This document shows, in pieces, positions 1-7,611 of a DNA stretch of 20,098 bases (position 1 is the first letter of the stretch; the number at the start of each line of letters is the position of its first letter). This DNA comes from Planctomycetaceae bacterium. GTDB taxonomy: Bacteria > Planctomycetota > Planctomycetia > Pirellulales > Pirellulaceae. The position numbers were made by a program, and so were the translations under genes. Below the pieces are notes generated by a model. The model was not told where the DNA came from. It saw only the letters and a program-made list of their open reading frames with translations, and made no database searches. The stretch spans positions 1 through 20,098 of the forward strand of contig JABHUV010000178.1 in assembly GCA_018658605.1 (NCBI GenBank), read 5' to 3'.

Positions 1-41
1 AAGGCAGCAAGCCCTTTTCCAAGTCGTCTATCTTTAGTCAC
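1..41 (-). CDS. parB: ParB chromosome-partitioning protein, N-terminus only (partial)
   Basis: Only the first 13 codons and part of the next are inside the window. Read on the minus strand from GTG at 41 they give MTKDRRLGKGLAA, the classic ParB/Spo0J N-terminus (RLGKGL followed by Ala/Leu). The start overlaps the parA stop by 8 bases (GTGACTAA), which suggests translational coupling. A strong GGAGGT lies 8 bases upstream, inside the last codons of parA. ParB is the CTP-dependent clamp that loads at parS and spreads along DNA, and three perfect parS sites lie nearby. The fragment is short, but the motif, ribosome site, overlap and context all agree. Confidence 0.88.
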   Translation of the reverse strand, partial: MTKDRRLGKGLAA

Positions 42-780
42 GATTTAGTACCTCCATGCACAATTCAGTGTAAGCGCGTGCTCCCCTGCTGCGAGGAGCG
101 TATTCTAAAATAGGCTTGCCATAGCTAGGAGCTTCGGCAAGCAATGTGTCTCGCGGAATGACCGTATCAAATACGATGTCGCCGAAAAACTCACGAACTT
201 CAAGATCAACTTCGCCAGTCAACTCTAAGGCGGGGTCGTACATCGTTAAAACAATACCGCCAAATTCAAGCTTACTATTTTCGACCTGCATAACATCACG
301 AATGACGTGAATCATCTGTGTGAGCCCCTCCATCGCAAAATACTCACATTGAATCGGCATGAATACTTCCGTGGAAGCTGCTAGTGCGGACTGTGTTAAA
401 GGTCCCACACTTGGCGGGCAATCAATCAATACCATATCGTAGGCAGTGGTACTATTGGAAATGTGATAACGTAAGCTTTCCGCTTGACTCGGTTTGCCAT
501 CCGCCAAGATGGATACATCTTGAAAACTTCGACTGCCAGGCAGCATATCTAAATTTTCAAAATTCGTAGTATGTATTGCCGACGCAATGGGCTGTTGTTG
601 GACTAGCGGATGTCGATCGGTCGGTTCCAGTCCCAGCCCGGTTGTCGAATTACATTGAGGATCCAAATCAACAAGCAGTGTCTTACACCCCGCTTGCCCA
701 AGGCAAGCTGCAAGGTTTACAGCGGTGGTGGTTTTCCCGACACCCCCTTTTTGGTTGGCGATGCATAAAATGCGAACCAC
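34..780 (-). CDS. parA: ParA/Soj chromosome-partitioning ATPase
   Basis: The 248-residue protein is a MinD/ParA-family P-loop ATPase of normal chromosomal Soj length, without the N-terminal DNA-binding extension of many plasmid ParAs. The deviant Walker A motif KGGVGKTT is at residues 11-18 with the signature lysine at 11. VDLDPQ follows near 38-43, and the Walker B-like strand MVLIDCPPS is near the middle. In the family the ATP-bound dimer coats the nucleoid and ParB stimulates hydrolysis, which moves the origin region. The start is GTG at 780, with AAGGTT about 8-9 bases upstream. parB follows with an 8-base overlap, and two parS sites lie about 95 and 145 bp upstream of the start. The assignment is secure. 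Confidence 0.96.
   Translation of the reverse strand: MVRILCIANQKGGVGKTTTAVNLAACLGQAGCKTLLVDLDPQCNSTTGLGLEPTDRHPLVQQQPIASAIHTTNFENLDMLPGSRSFQDVSILADGKPSQAESLRYHISNSTTAYDMVLIDCPPSVGPLTQSALAASTEVFMPIQCEYFAMEGLTQMIHVIRDVMQVENSKLEFGGIVLTMYDPALELTGEVDLEVREFFGDIVFDTVIPRDTLLAEAPSYGKPILEYAPRSRGARAYTELCMEVLNRD
50..55 (-). promoter_or_regulatory. Shine-Dalgarno of parB inside the parA 3' end
   Basis: The minus strand reads GGAGGT here, 8 bases before the parB GTG at 41. It sets the parB start and places initiation inside the parA reading frame. Confidence 0.8.
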
Positions 781-870
781 AATAGAACCTTTTATAGAAA
801 GTAAAAAACAACGTTTTGGGATTTTACCGCTATTTATGCGTTTTTGAGAATACCAATCAGCGTAAACGGG

Positions 871-890
871 AGTGTTTCACGTGAAACACT
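871..890. other. parS centromere site 1
   Basis: AGTGTTTCACGTGAAACACT is a perfect 20-bp palindrome. Its core at 873-888, TGTTTCACGTGAAACA, matches the bacterial parS consensus at every position. It sits in the parA-ahcY divergent gap and is a ParB loading site by established family knowledge. Confidence 0.96.
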
Positions 891-922
891 TTTTTAGATA
901 CGATTATTTATTAAACGCACAC

Positions 923-938
923 TGTTTCACGTGAAACA
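923..938. other. parS centromere site 2
   Basis: This is a second exact copy of TGTTTCACGTGAAACA. It begins 50 bp after the core of site 1, so the two lie on nearly the same helical face at about 10.5 bp per turn. The palindrome does not extend beyond the 16-bp core. Confidence 0.96.
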
Positions 939-1067
939 CCCATAGTGTTCGCACCGTACTAGCACATAAATAACATATTACTACAATGAATTGCTGTATT
1001 AACCCATACATACATGAACTCAAACTTTGAAGTTTCGATAAATTAGAACGAATCAGGAGTGTAAACC

Positions 1068-2384
1068 GTGGCGCAAGCAGAAACAGATCGTCTTCCATAT
1101 AAAGTCAAAGATATTTCGTTGGCGGATTGGGGCCGTCGAGAAATTAAAATCGCTGAGAACGAAATGCCTGGGCTCATGTCACTGCGGGAAAAATTTGGTC
1201 AAACCAAACCACTCACAGGTGCTCGCATTGCCGGTTGTCTGCATATGACCATTCAAACCGCCGTACTAATCGAAACATTGGTTGAACTCGGTGCCGATGT
1301 TACCTGGTCAAGTTGTAACATTTTTTCGACTCAAGATCATGCTGCGGCTGCGATGGCCGAAGCCGGAATTCCTGTTTATGCCTGGAAGGGGATGTCCGAG
1401 GAGGAATTTGACTGGTGTATCGAACAAACAATCACTTTCCCTGACGGTCAACCTTTGAATCTAATTCTTGACGATGGCGGTGACCTTACGGCGATGGTTC
1501 ACCAGCGTTATGCGGAATTACTGGTAGGAATCAATGGCCTCAGTGAAGAAACCACAACCGGGGTCCATCGTTTGTACCAGATGCACGGCAATGGCGATTT
1601 AAAAATACCAGCGATCAATGTCAATGATTCAGTTACCAAAAGTAAATTTGACAACCTCTACGGTTGCCGCGAATCGCTAGTCGATGGAATCAAAAGAGCG
1701 ACCGATGTGATGGTCGCTGGAAAAGTCGCTGTCGTCTGTGGCTACGGCGATGTTGGTAAAGGTTGTGCTCATTCTTTGCAGCGATATGGTGCACGAGTTA
1801 TCGTAACGGAAATCGATCCAATCAACGCGCTGCAAGCCAGCATGGAAGGTTTTCAAGTGACTACCATGGAAGAAGCGGCCACCATTGGTAATATTTTTGT
1901 GACCACAACAGGAAATCGCGATGTGATTCGAGGTGATCATATGGCAGCAATGACTAACGACGCCATTGTTTGTAATATTGGGCATTTTGATACCGAGGTC
2001 GACGTCGCTTATCTAAATGACACTCCGGGTATTTCCTACGAACAGATTAAGCCGCAAGTGGATCGTTATACATTCGAAGATGGACATTCAGTTATTTTAT
2101 TAGCCGAGGGTCGATTGGTTAACCTAGGTTGTGCTACCGGACATCCCTCGTTTGTGATGTCCAACTCGTTCTGTAATCAAGTCCTTGCACAAATTGAACT
2201 CTGGTGTAATAAGGACAAATACGAACTCGGCGTACATGTGTTGCCCAAATCTCTTGACGAAGAAGTAGCGCGACTACACCTAGATCAACTAGGCGTTAAA
2301 TTGACCAAACTTACACCGGCGCAAGCTGAGTATATTGGTGTGGATGTCAATGGCCCCTACAAACCAGAACACTATCGATATTAA
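1068..2384 (+). CDS. ahcY: S-adenosylhomocysteinase (SAH hydrolase)
   Basis: This 438-residue cytosolic NAD-dependent enzyme splits S-adenosylhomocysteine into adenosine and homocysteine, removing the product inhibitor of methyltransferases. Family hallmarks include CLHMT (His59), [17 protein letters not shown] near 134-141, SEETTTGVH (Glu161), and [11 protein letters not shown] with Lys191 and Asp195. The NAD-binding loop is CGYGDVGKG at 224-232, and the C-terminus is the conserved HYRY with the lysine that reaches the partner active site. It starts with GTG, preceded 8 bases upstream by AGGAG. Its length matches the roughly 430-residue eukaryotic-type class, without the near-40-residue insertion found in many proteobacterial and actinobacterial enzymes. 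It lies between parS sites 2 and 3. Confidence 0.97.
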   Translation: MAQAETDRLPYKVKDISLADWGRREIKIAENEMPGLMSLREKFGQTKPLTGARIAGCLHMTIQTAVLIETLVELGADVTWSSCNIFSTQDHAAAAMAEAGIPVYAWKGMSEEEFDWCIEQTITFPDGQPLNLILDDGGDLTAMVHQRYAELLVGINGLSEETTTGVHRLYQMHGNGDLKIPAINVNDSVTKSKFDNLYGCRESLVDGIKRATDVMVAGKVAVVCGYGDVGKGCAHSLQRYGARVIVTEIDPINALQASMEGFQVTTMEEAATIGNIFVTTTGNRDVIRGDHMAAMTNDAIVCNIGHFDTEVDVAYLNDTPGISYEQIKPQVDRYTFEDGHSVILLAEGRLVNLGCATGHPSFVMSNSFCNQVLAQIELWCNKDKYELGVHVLPKSLDEEVARLHLDQLGVKLTKLTPAQAEYIGVDVNGPYKPEHYRY

Positions 2385-2411
2385 TTTAGAACATCTCTTA
2401 AACACTACGAT

Positions 2412-2429
2412 CTGTTTCACGTGAAACAG
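2412..2429. other. parS centromere site 3
   Basis: CTGTTTCACGTGAAACAG is a perfect 18-bp palindrome with the exact 16-bp parS core at 2413-2428. It lies in the short gap between ahcY and the DUF1015 gene, about 1.49 kb from site 2. It is therefore part of the same parS cluster as the pair upstream of parA. Confidence 0.95.
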
Positions 2430-2460
2430 GTGCTAAGACAATAAGGACTGAGGCAGCACA

Positions 2461-3774
2461 ATGGTGCACATTGAAGCGTTCAAAGGATTGCGTTACGAAC
2501 TTGGACATGTCGGAGCACTTAGTGATGTCATCGCTCCACCTTATGACGTCATCGGTCCCGAGTTACAAGATGAACTCTATAAGAATCACCCAGCGAACGT
2601 TATCCGTTTAATCTTAAATCGAGACGAACCTGGTGATGAAACTGGTGACGAGAAATATGACCGCTCAGCTCGAGCACTCAAGCAGTGGCAACGCGATGGC
2701 ATAATACAAGCCGAAACGTATCCGGCAGTTTACGTCTATCATCAACAATTCGAATACGCCGGTCAAACGTTTATCCGCCGAGGCTTCATGACTCGCATGA
2801 AACTAGAGAAGCTAGGGGAGGGCAACGTCTATCCGCACGAGGAAACGCATTCGGCAATTAAGGCGGATCGCCTGAAACTGTTCAATGCTACCAAAGCCAA
2901 CGTCAGCCAAATTTTCGGCATCTATCCTGATGAATCTAACCAAGCACAAACCTTACTTGAAGATGAGATCCAAGGAGTGACTGCTATCGAGGCAACGGAC
3001 CATCTCGGCGTGCTACATCGGTTATGGCCTGTTTATGACAGCAAGATTATTGGCGAGTTAACGGAAACCATGACTCCGCGACCAATGTTTATCGCGGATG
3101 GACATCACCGTTATGAAACCGCTTACAATTACCGCGAGCAACTAGAAAACGCCGGCTTGTTGACTGCCGACCATCCTGCACAATCGGTACTGACGATGTG
3201 CGTTAGCATGCACGATGCTGGCATGATCGTTCTCCCAACCCACCGATTATTCGAAGGCGTTGCCCAATACGATTCTGCGACATTGATACAAACATTACAG
3301 GGTTGCTTCGACGCAAACACAGTTGGCAGTGGCCCCGCGCAAGCAGCAACGGTCTGGGAGCAAATCGAACTGAAAGACGAACAAGGTATGATCGGCCTCT
3401 ACTGCCCTGTGGACGATACTTGGGTCGTGGCGAATCTCAACGACACGGGCCGTACGAAGATGGCTGAAATCGCAGGCAACCAAAGCAGTGACTGGCAAGG
3501 CCTCGGCGTCAGTCTGTTGCACCGGCTTATCATGGACACGCTGCTAGGTGAGGTAGACCTGCCCAAACCAACCTACGTGCACCAAGTACAGGAAGTCGTC
3601 GAAGAACTAGCGTCCGATCAAGATACCAACAAGTTCGGTTTAGCGGCTCTCGTTATGCCAGCAACTCTCGATCATATCAAAGCCATTAGTGAGCATGGTG
3701 AACGAATGCCTGCCAAGAGCACCTACTTCTATCCAAAACTACTCGCCGGATTAGTCATCAATCCATTGACATAA
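2461..3774 (+). CDS. DUF1015 family protein
   Basis: The 437-residue protein matches the DUF1015 family in motifs and length. It has APPYDV at 25-30, HEETHSAIKADRLKL at about 126-140, and the signature ADGHHRYET at 212-220. The His, Asp and Arg-rich motifs suggest a catalytic pocket, but the family has no established reaction that I can name. No signal peptide or membrane segment is visible, so it is probably cytosolic. The start ATG has GAGG 7 bases upstream. It follows ahcY after 76 bp that include a parS site, and could be co-transcribed with ahcY. It converges with trpF across a 40-bp gap in which I see no clear hairpin. Family membership is confident; function is unknown. Confidence 0.9.
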   Translation: MVHIEAFKGLRYELGHVGALSDVIAPPYDVIGPELQDELYKNHPANVIRLILNRDEPGDETGDEKYDRSARALKQWQRDGIIQAETYPAVYVYHQQFEYAGQTFIRRGFMTRMKLEKLGEGNVYPHEETHSAIKADRLKLFNATKANVSQIFGIYPDESNQAQTLLEDEIQGVTAIEATDHLGVLHRLWPVYDSKIIGELTETMTPRPMFIADGHHRYETAYNYREQLENAGLLTADHPAQSVLTMCVSMHDAGMIVLPTHRLFEGVAQYDSATLIQTLQGCFDANTVGSGPAQAATVWEQIELKDEQGMIGLYCPVDDTWVVANLNDTGRTKMAEIAGNQSSDWQGLGVSLLHRLIMDTLLGEVDLPKPTYVHQVQEVVEELASDQDTNKFGLAALVMPATLDHIKAISEHGERMPAKSTYFYPKLLAGLVINPLT

Positions 3775-3814
3775 TTGCGCCAGCGATAATCGGTAGGGTC
3801 TCTGTGAATTATGC

Positions 3815-4480
3815 CTAGCCGCCAAACGAGGCTATTGCTCTCGTCACAAATCGCTGCACCAACTCCGCATCCTTCTTTCCCGGAGCAGATTCAACGCCGC
3901 TAGCGACGTCGACTGCCGTTGGACACGCCATGGTAATCGCCGCTGCAACATTGTCCGCATCCAGTCCACCCGCCAACACCCATCCATACCCCCCAAAGGA
4001 ATGTGTTTTGGTTTTAAGTGTTTCCCAGTCTAACCGCTGACCACTGCCGCCGTAATAACCTTGTTGAAAAGCATCAAGTAATATCGCTTGCAATGTAATA
4101 TCAAGCGTCGTACAAGCAGCCAGAAAATCAATAATTTCGGCCGTTTGATTTTCTCGGCACCGAAACGCTTTGATCAACGGTAGATCTTTGAGTTGCCGTA
4201 GGTAGCCCGGATCTTCGTCGCCGTGAAGCTGTACATACTGTAAACCGAGCTCTTGGTGGATAGCGCGAACATCATCAACCCCGTGGTTCACAAACAGACC
4301 GACAAGTTGGATCTCATTACCAACGGCGGCCGCAATCTCAACAGCTTGAGGGACGGTAATACACCGGGGGCTCGCATCATAGAAGTTTAAACCAATAGCA
4401 TCGACACCCGCAGCGCAACACACTTTCGCATCCGCCACGGAGGTAATTCCACATACTTTCGTCTTAAACAAGCCAGTCAT
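3815..4480 (-). CDS. trpF: Phosphoribosylanthranilate isomerase
   Basis: From ATG at 4480 the protein has 221 residues, the normal TrpF size. It catalyses the Amadori rearrangement of N-(5-phosphoribosyl)anthranilate to CdRP in tryptophan synthesis. It begins MTGLFKTKVCGIT; the family KxCGIT strand carries the catalytic cysteine (Cys10). HGDE, the general-acid strand ILLDAF, LAGGL and VDVASGVES then follow in the order of a TIM barrel with a C-terminal phosphate site. The frame stays open upstream to a TTG at 4606, adding 42 residues with a hydrophobic stretch. I prefer 4480 because AGGA lies 6 bases upstream of it, the family begins there, and the TTG has no good ribosome site. No other trp gene is in the window. 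Confidence 0.93.
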   Translation of the reverse strand: MTGLFKTKVCGITSVADAKVCCAAGVDAIGLNFYDASPRCITVPQAVEIAAAVGNEIQLVGLFVNHGVDDVRAIHQELGLQYVQLHGDEDPGYLRQLKDLPLIKAFRCRENQTAEIIDFLAACTTLDITLQAILLDAFQQGYYGGSGQRLDWETLKTKTHSFGGYGWVLAGGLDADNVAAAITMACPTAVDVASGVESAPGKKDAELVQRFVTRAIASFGG

Positions 4481-4820
4481 TCCCATTCCTAACGCAACAA
4501 TAGTAAACAGTACCGAAAACCAAACCCAGCCTGTTGGCATATAAAAATTGGGCATTTGCCGTAATTGTTTCACCCGCTTCCCTATTTTAACGTACTCGGA
4601 CAACAAGATAGAGGAAATAGTGGAAGTTGGATTGGCAGTTTAGCGAATCTACAGCAAACCAGCTAGACACGCCGATATCCATCATAGTGATACAGCACAC
4701 AATTGTAATGATGTAGTCGCTGCTGGTGAACAGTTGTTGGCCATGAGTAAATTAGTTATCGAGCAATCCTAACGGACTATTGTTGGTAACCATTAAAAAA
4801 AGTTGCCAAGCGTATTTGAT

Positions 4821-5729
4821 ATGTATACAAGTTTTTACAAATTAGATAAGACTCCATTTGCGTTTGCACCTTCGCCTGAGTGTTTTTACGCAAATGCCGA
4901 ATTATGCGAGTCGCTGCGAACGCTACGTCGTGTAATCTTACGTGGTGAAGGACCAGCCTTAATTGTCGGCCCAAATGGCACGGGGAAATCAACCATTTGT
5001 GAGTTGTTAGTTGAGCATTTCCGCAAGTCGCACCAAATTGTACACTTCCGCAGTGCAAGTTTCGCCACTGGGCGTGACATCATCGAGCAATTTTCACTCA
5101 GCCTCGGCGGCACAGTGCTTCAACAAACTACCGCCGAACTGCGAACAACGATCGCTAGCCGTGTCTGTAATTTAGTTGAAAACCCTGAACCAATACTACT
5201 TGTTGTTGATGAAGCCCATCGCATACCCCCAGAAATCATTCGCGAACTACAATCCTTGCAAAACATAGTTCACCAAGGCAAATCCCGTATTTGCATAATT
5301 CTCGCAGGCACATTGAAAATTGAGGAAATACTGACAGACCCCACACTCGAGTCGTTCAATCAACGCATCGCTCATCGTTGCTATGTCGCCGCGGCAAGCA
5401 GGATGGAAACAAAAGCGTTAATCAACGAACAACTTGTTCAAGCTGGGCGCAGCGTCAGCGAAATATTCACTCGTGGTGCATTACGCCGTATCTATGAATT
5501 TACTCAAGGTATACCACGGATTATCAACCTGCTAGCCGATCGCTGTCTTATCGTTGGACAGCAGCGCGAGATACAAGTCATTGAAGAGCACGATGTCGAG
5601 CTCGCTTGGGCTGACCTACAGCAGTTACCGCCACCTAAACCTGTGGCCACCGAGGAAGAATCGTCAACCAAAGACAATTCGGCCAAACCATCAACCACAG
5701 TCGAATTTGGCATGCTGTCAGACGTATAG
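4821..5729 (+). CDS. ExeA/GspA-type AAA ATPase
   Basis: The 302-residue protein starts MYTSFYKL and continues with PF and PSPECFY, the usual opening of ExeA/MshM-like ATPases. Walker A is GPNGTGKST at 50-58 and Walker B is LLVVDEAH at 126-133. The sensor/winged region ends FTQGIPRIINLLADRCL, also family-typical. A TTG at 4803 could add six residues, but family alignment favours ATG 4821, even though no strong Shine-Dalgarno is visible for either. Unlike long ExeA proteins it has no transmembrane or peptidoglycan-binding C-terminus, only a Ser/Thr/Glu-rich tail of about 30 residues. Such ATPases serve type II secretion or pilus assembly, or act as generic AAA switches. Here the epimerase follows after 14 bp, which suggests a role in surface-glycan export or regulation (inferred). 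Confidence 0.88.
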   Translation: MYTSFYKLDKTPFAFAPSPECFYANAELCESLRTLRRVILRGEGPALIVGPNGTGKSTICELLVEHFRKSHQIVHFRSASFATGRDIIEQFSLSLGGTVLQQTTAELRTTIASRVCNLVENPEPILLVVDEAHRIPPEIIRELQSLQNIVHQGKSRICIILAGTLKIEEILTDPTLESFNQRIAHRCYVAAASRMETKALINEQLVQAGRSVSEIFTRGALRRIYEFTQGIPRIINLLADRCLIVGQQREIQVIEEHDVELAWADLQQLPPPKPVATEEESSTKDNSAKPSTTVEFGMLSDV

Positions 5730-5743
5730 GTTACAATAACGGC

Positions 5744-6712
5744 ATGACAAAATACCTCGTAACTGGAGGTGCGGGATTCATCGGCTCGCACATTGTTGAT
5801 GCCCTAGTGGCGCGTGGCGACCAAGTCGTCGTCCTCGACGATCTTTCTTCGGGTAACCTAGAAAACCTGCAGCGATCAGCTTCCGCCATCGAATTTCAAC
5901 AAGGTTCGATCCTCGATTCTGAGTTACTCGACGAGCTGCTTGCGGATATCGATATCGTTTTCCATCAAGCCGCTATGGTATCCGTTCCCCGCTCGCTTGT
6001 CGAACCAGCGCTCACCCATCAAATCAATGCGACAGGTACGCTCACGGTCCTCGAAGCGGCTCGTAAATCAAATGTCCGCCGACTCATTTATGCGGGATCC
6101 AGTAGCTGCTATGGAAACACCATCGAAAAAGTGCAATCCGAACTGCACGTACCCGCACCAATCTCTCCTTACGGAGCAGCGAAACTTGCTGGCGAACAAT
6201 ACTGCCACGCCTTTTATCGTAGCTTCGGACTCGCAACGGTAACGCTACGTTATTTCAATGTCTTCGGTCCGCGACAAGACCCCGCCAGTCCCTACTCAGC
6301 AGTGATTCCCTTGTTCATTACGGCCATGCTACGAGGCGAGACCCCTACGATTTTCGGGGACGGCACCCAATCCCGTGACTTTACGTACATAGATAATATC
6401 GTCCATGGAAATCTACTGGCTGCGGATGTAGAAGCCGTTTCTGGTGAACCTATCAATATGGCAAACGGCGAAAGTACTTCATTGCTTGATGCCGTTGCCG
6501 TAATCAACAAGTATCTCGTTTCCGACGACCGGCGATCCACTGAAGCGTTCAAACCTATTGAACCCATGTTTGCGGCAGCACGCAGGGGCGATATTCTACA
6601 CAGTCGCGCTGACATTGAACGTGCGATGAGTCAATTGGCGTATGAGAGCCAAGTTGATTTTTCCACTGGGATTGCCAAGACAGTTGAGTATTACCGTAAT
6701 TTGCCTAGCTAG
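5744..6712 (+). CDS. NAD-dependent nucleotide-sugar epimerase/dehydratase (extended SDR)
   Basis: The 322-residue extended short-chain dehydrogenase opens with the Rossmann motif TGGAGFIG (residues 7-14). It has the catalytic set SSSCYG near 119-124 and Tyr143-x3-Lys147 in SPYGAAKLAGE, and LRYFNVFGPRQDP, which is typical of UDP-sugar 4-epimerases such as GalE/WbpP-like enzymes. The expected reaction is C4 epimerisation of a UDP-hexose or UDP-N-acetylhexosamine in the cytosol, but exact substrate preference cannot be read from sequence alone. It starts at ATG 5744, 14 bp after the ATPase, and the following glycosyltransferase begins 8 bp after its stop. The three form an apparent operon for surface polysaccharide or glycoconjugate synthesis. 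Confidence 0.92.
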   Translation: MTKYLVTGGAGFIGSHIVDALVARGDQVVVLDDLSSGNLENLQRSASAIEFQQGSILDSELLDELLADIDIVFHQAAMVSVPRSLVEPALTHQINATGTLTVLEAARKSNVRRLIYAGSSSCYGNTIEKVQSELHVPAPISPYGAAKLAGEQYCHAFYRSFGLATVTLRYFNVFGPRQDPASPYSAVIPLFITAMLRGETPTIFGDGTQSRDFTYIDNIVHGNLLAADVEAVSGEPINMANGESTSLLDAVAVINKYLVSDDRRSTEAFKPIEPMFAAARRGDILHSRADIERAMSQLAYESQVDFSTGIAKTVEYYRNLPS

Positions 6713-6720
6713 GTAAACCG

Positions 6721-7461
6721 ATGCCACCGCTCCACAAGACACTCGTCACTGTTGCCACTTATAACGAACGAGATAATGTTCACCGCCTTGTTCAAGCCAT
6801 CCGCCAAGCACTACCGAATACCGATATTCTAATTATTGACGACGGCTCACCAGATGGCACTGGCCAATGGTGTGAAACGCAAGCAGATGAGCACGAATGG
6901 TTTCACCTAATTCAGCGGGGTAGCAAACAGGGATTAGGCACGGCTACGGTTCGCGGCATGCAGTTTGCAATTGAACACAAATATGATTTGTGGATTGCCA
7001 TGGATGCGGACTTTAGCCATCCTCCCGAGCAGTTGCCAAAAATGGTAGGCACAATTGGCAACTTAGAATCTCCAGATTTTGATTGTGTGATCGGCTCACG
7101 ATACATCAACGGTGGAGGCGTGATTGGATGGCCATGGTCGCGGCGGTTCATGAGCCGCGGAGTCAACCTTTACGCCCGCCTACTACTCGGTCTCAAACCA
7201 CGCGATTGCAGTGGAGCATATCGGTGCTGTCGAGTTGAGTTGCTATCACAACTGGATTTTTCACAATTCCTTTCGCATGGCTATTCCTTTATGGAAGAGT
7301 TTCTTTGGCGACTGAAGAAACTCAACGTACGAATCGCAGAGATTCCGATTATCTTTACAGACAGGGAATGCGGCGCCTCCAAACTAAATAAGCGTGAAGC
7401 TATCCATTCTCTGTGGATTCTCTTTAAACTCGGTCTGCAAAACTGGTTTCGCAACAATTAG
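6721..7461 (+). CDS. Family 2 glycosyltransferase, polyprenyl-phosphate mannosyltransferase-like (DPM1-like)
   Basis: The 246-residue GT-A fold enzyme has ATYNERDN near the start, IIDDGSPDGTG at 38-48, the metal-binding DADFSH at 95-100, VIGSRYINGG, and RDCSGAYRCCR. The last two segments are characteristic of dolichol/polyprenyl-phosphate mannose synthases. The family transfers mannose (or glucose) from a nucleotide sugar to polyprenyl phosphate at the inner face of the membrane. This version is the short soluble form without the C-terminal transmembrane or GtrA-like domain. AGGT overlapping the stop of the epimerase gene lies about 7 bases before the ATG, so translation of the two is probably coupled. 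Sugar and lipid acceptor are inferred from the family. Confidence 0.92.
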   Translation: MPPLHKTLVTVATYNERDNVHRLVQAIRQALPNTDILIIDDGSPDGTGQWCETQADEHEWFHLIQRGSKQGLGTATVRGMQFAIEHKYDLWIAMDADFSHPPEQLPKMVGTIGNLESPDFDCVIGSRYINGGGVIGWPWSRRFMSRGVNLYARLLLGLKPRDCSGAYRCCRVELLSQLDFSQFLSHGYSFMEEFLWRLKKLNVRIAEIPIIFTDRECGASKLNKREAIHSLWILFKLGLQNWFRNN

Positions 7462-7531
7462 CAAACATTCACGACTCAAAAGTCTCATTCACATTTCAAA
7501 AGAGCTTACTAACCGGTTTACAACCACTCTC

Positions 7532-7558
7532 TTGGACAACTAAAATCGTGACTATAAA
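7532..7558 (+). promoter_or_regulatory. Candidate promoter for acs
   Basis: TTGGAC at 7532-7537 and TATAAA at 7553-7558 resemble sigma70 -35 and -10 boxes. The 15-bp spacer is shorter than ideal. They lie about 55 bp upstream of the acs start, in an A+T-rich 150-bp gap. Confidence 0.3.
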
Positions 7559-7611
7559 CTGACTTTGAATATTTAAATTGATACTAACACCAAAACCACG
7601 AAAGCATTGGT

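Larger units (their letters stand above)
781..1067. promoter_or_regulatory. Divergent parA-ahcY intergenic region
   Basis: This 287-bp A+T-rich gap must contain promoters for both parA (leftward) and ahcY (rightward), and it holds two parS sites. ParB bound there could influence either promoter; this is inferred. I see no convincing -35/-10 pair, no cluster of DnaA boxes (TTATNCACA), and no recognisable SAH or SAM riboswitch upstream of ahcY. The ahcY ribosome site AGGAG is at 1055-1059. Confidence 0.6.

Noticed and set aside
781..1067. Chromosomal origin (DnaA boxes) or SAH/SAM riboswitch
   Set aside because: The parS sites suggest an origin nearby, but no clustered TTATNCACA boxes, dnaA or dnaN gene, or riboswitch core could be seen in this window.
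904..1098. 64-codon minus-strand open frame across the parA-ahcY gap
   Set aside because: It translates straight through a parS site (VFHVKQ), overlaps the ahcY start and has no family features. The region is explained by parS and promoters.
1677..1985. 102-codon minus-strand frame inside ahcY
   Set aside because: It is Cys/His-rich only because it reads the conserved NAD-binding region backwards; a shadow of ahcY.
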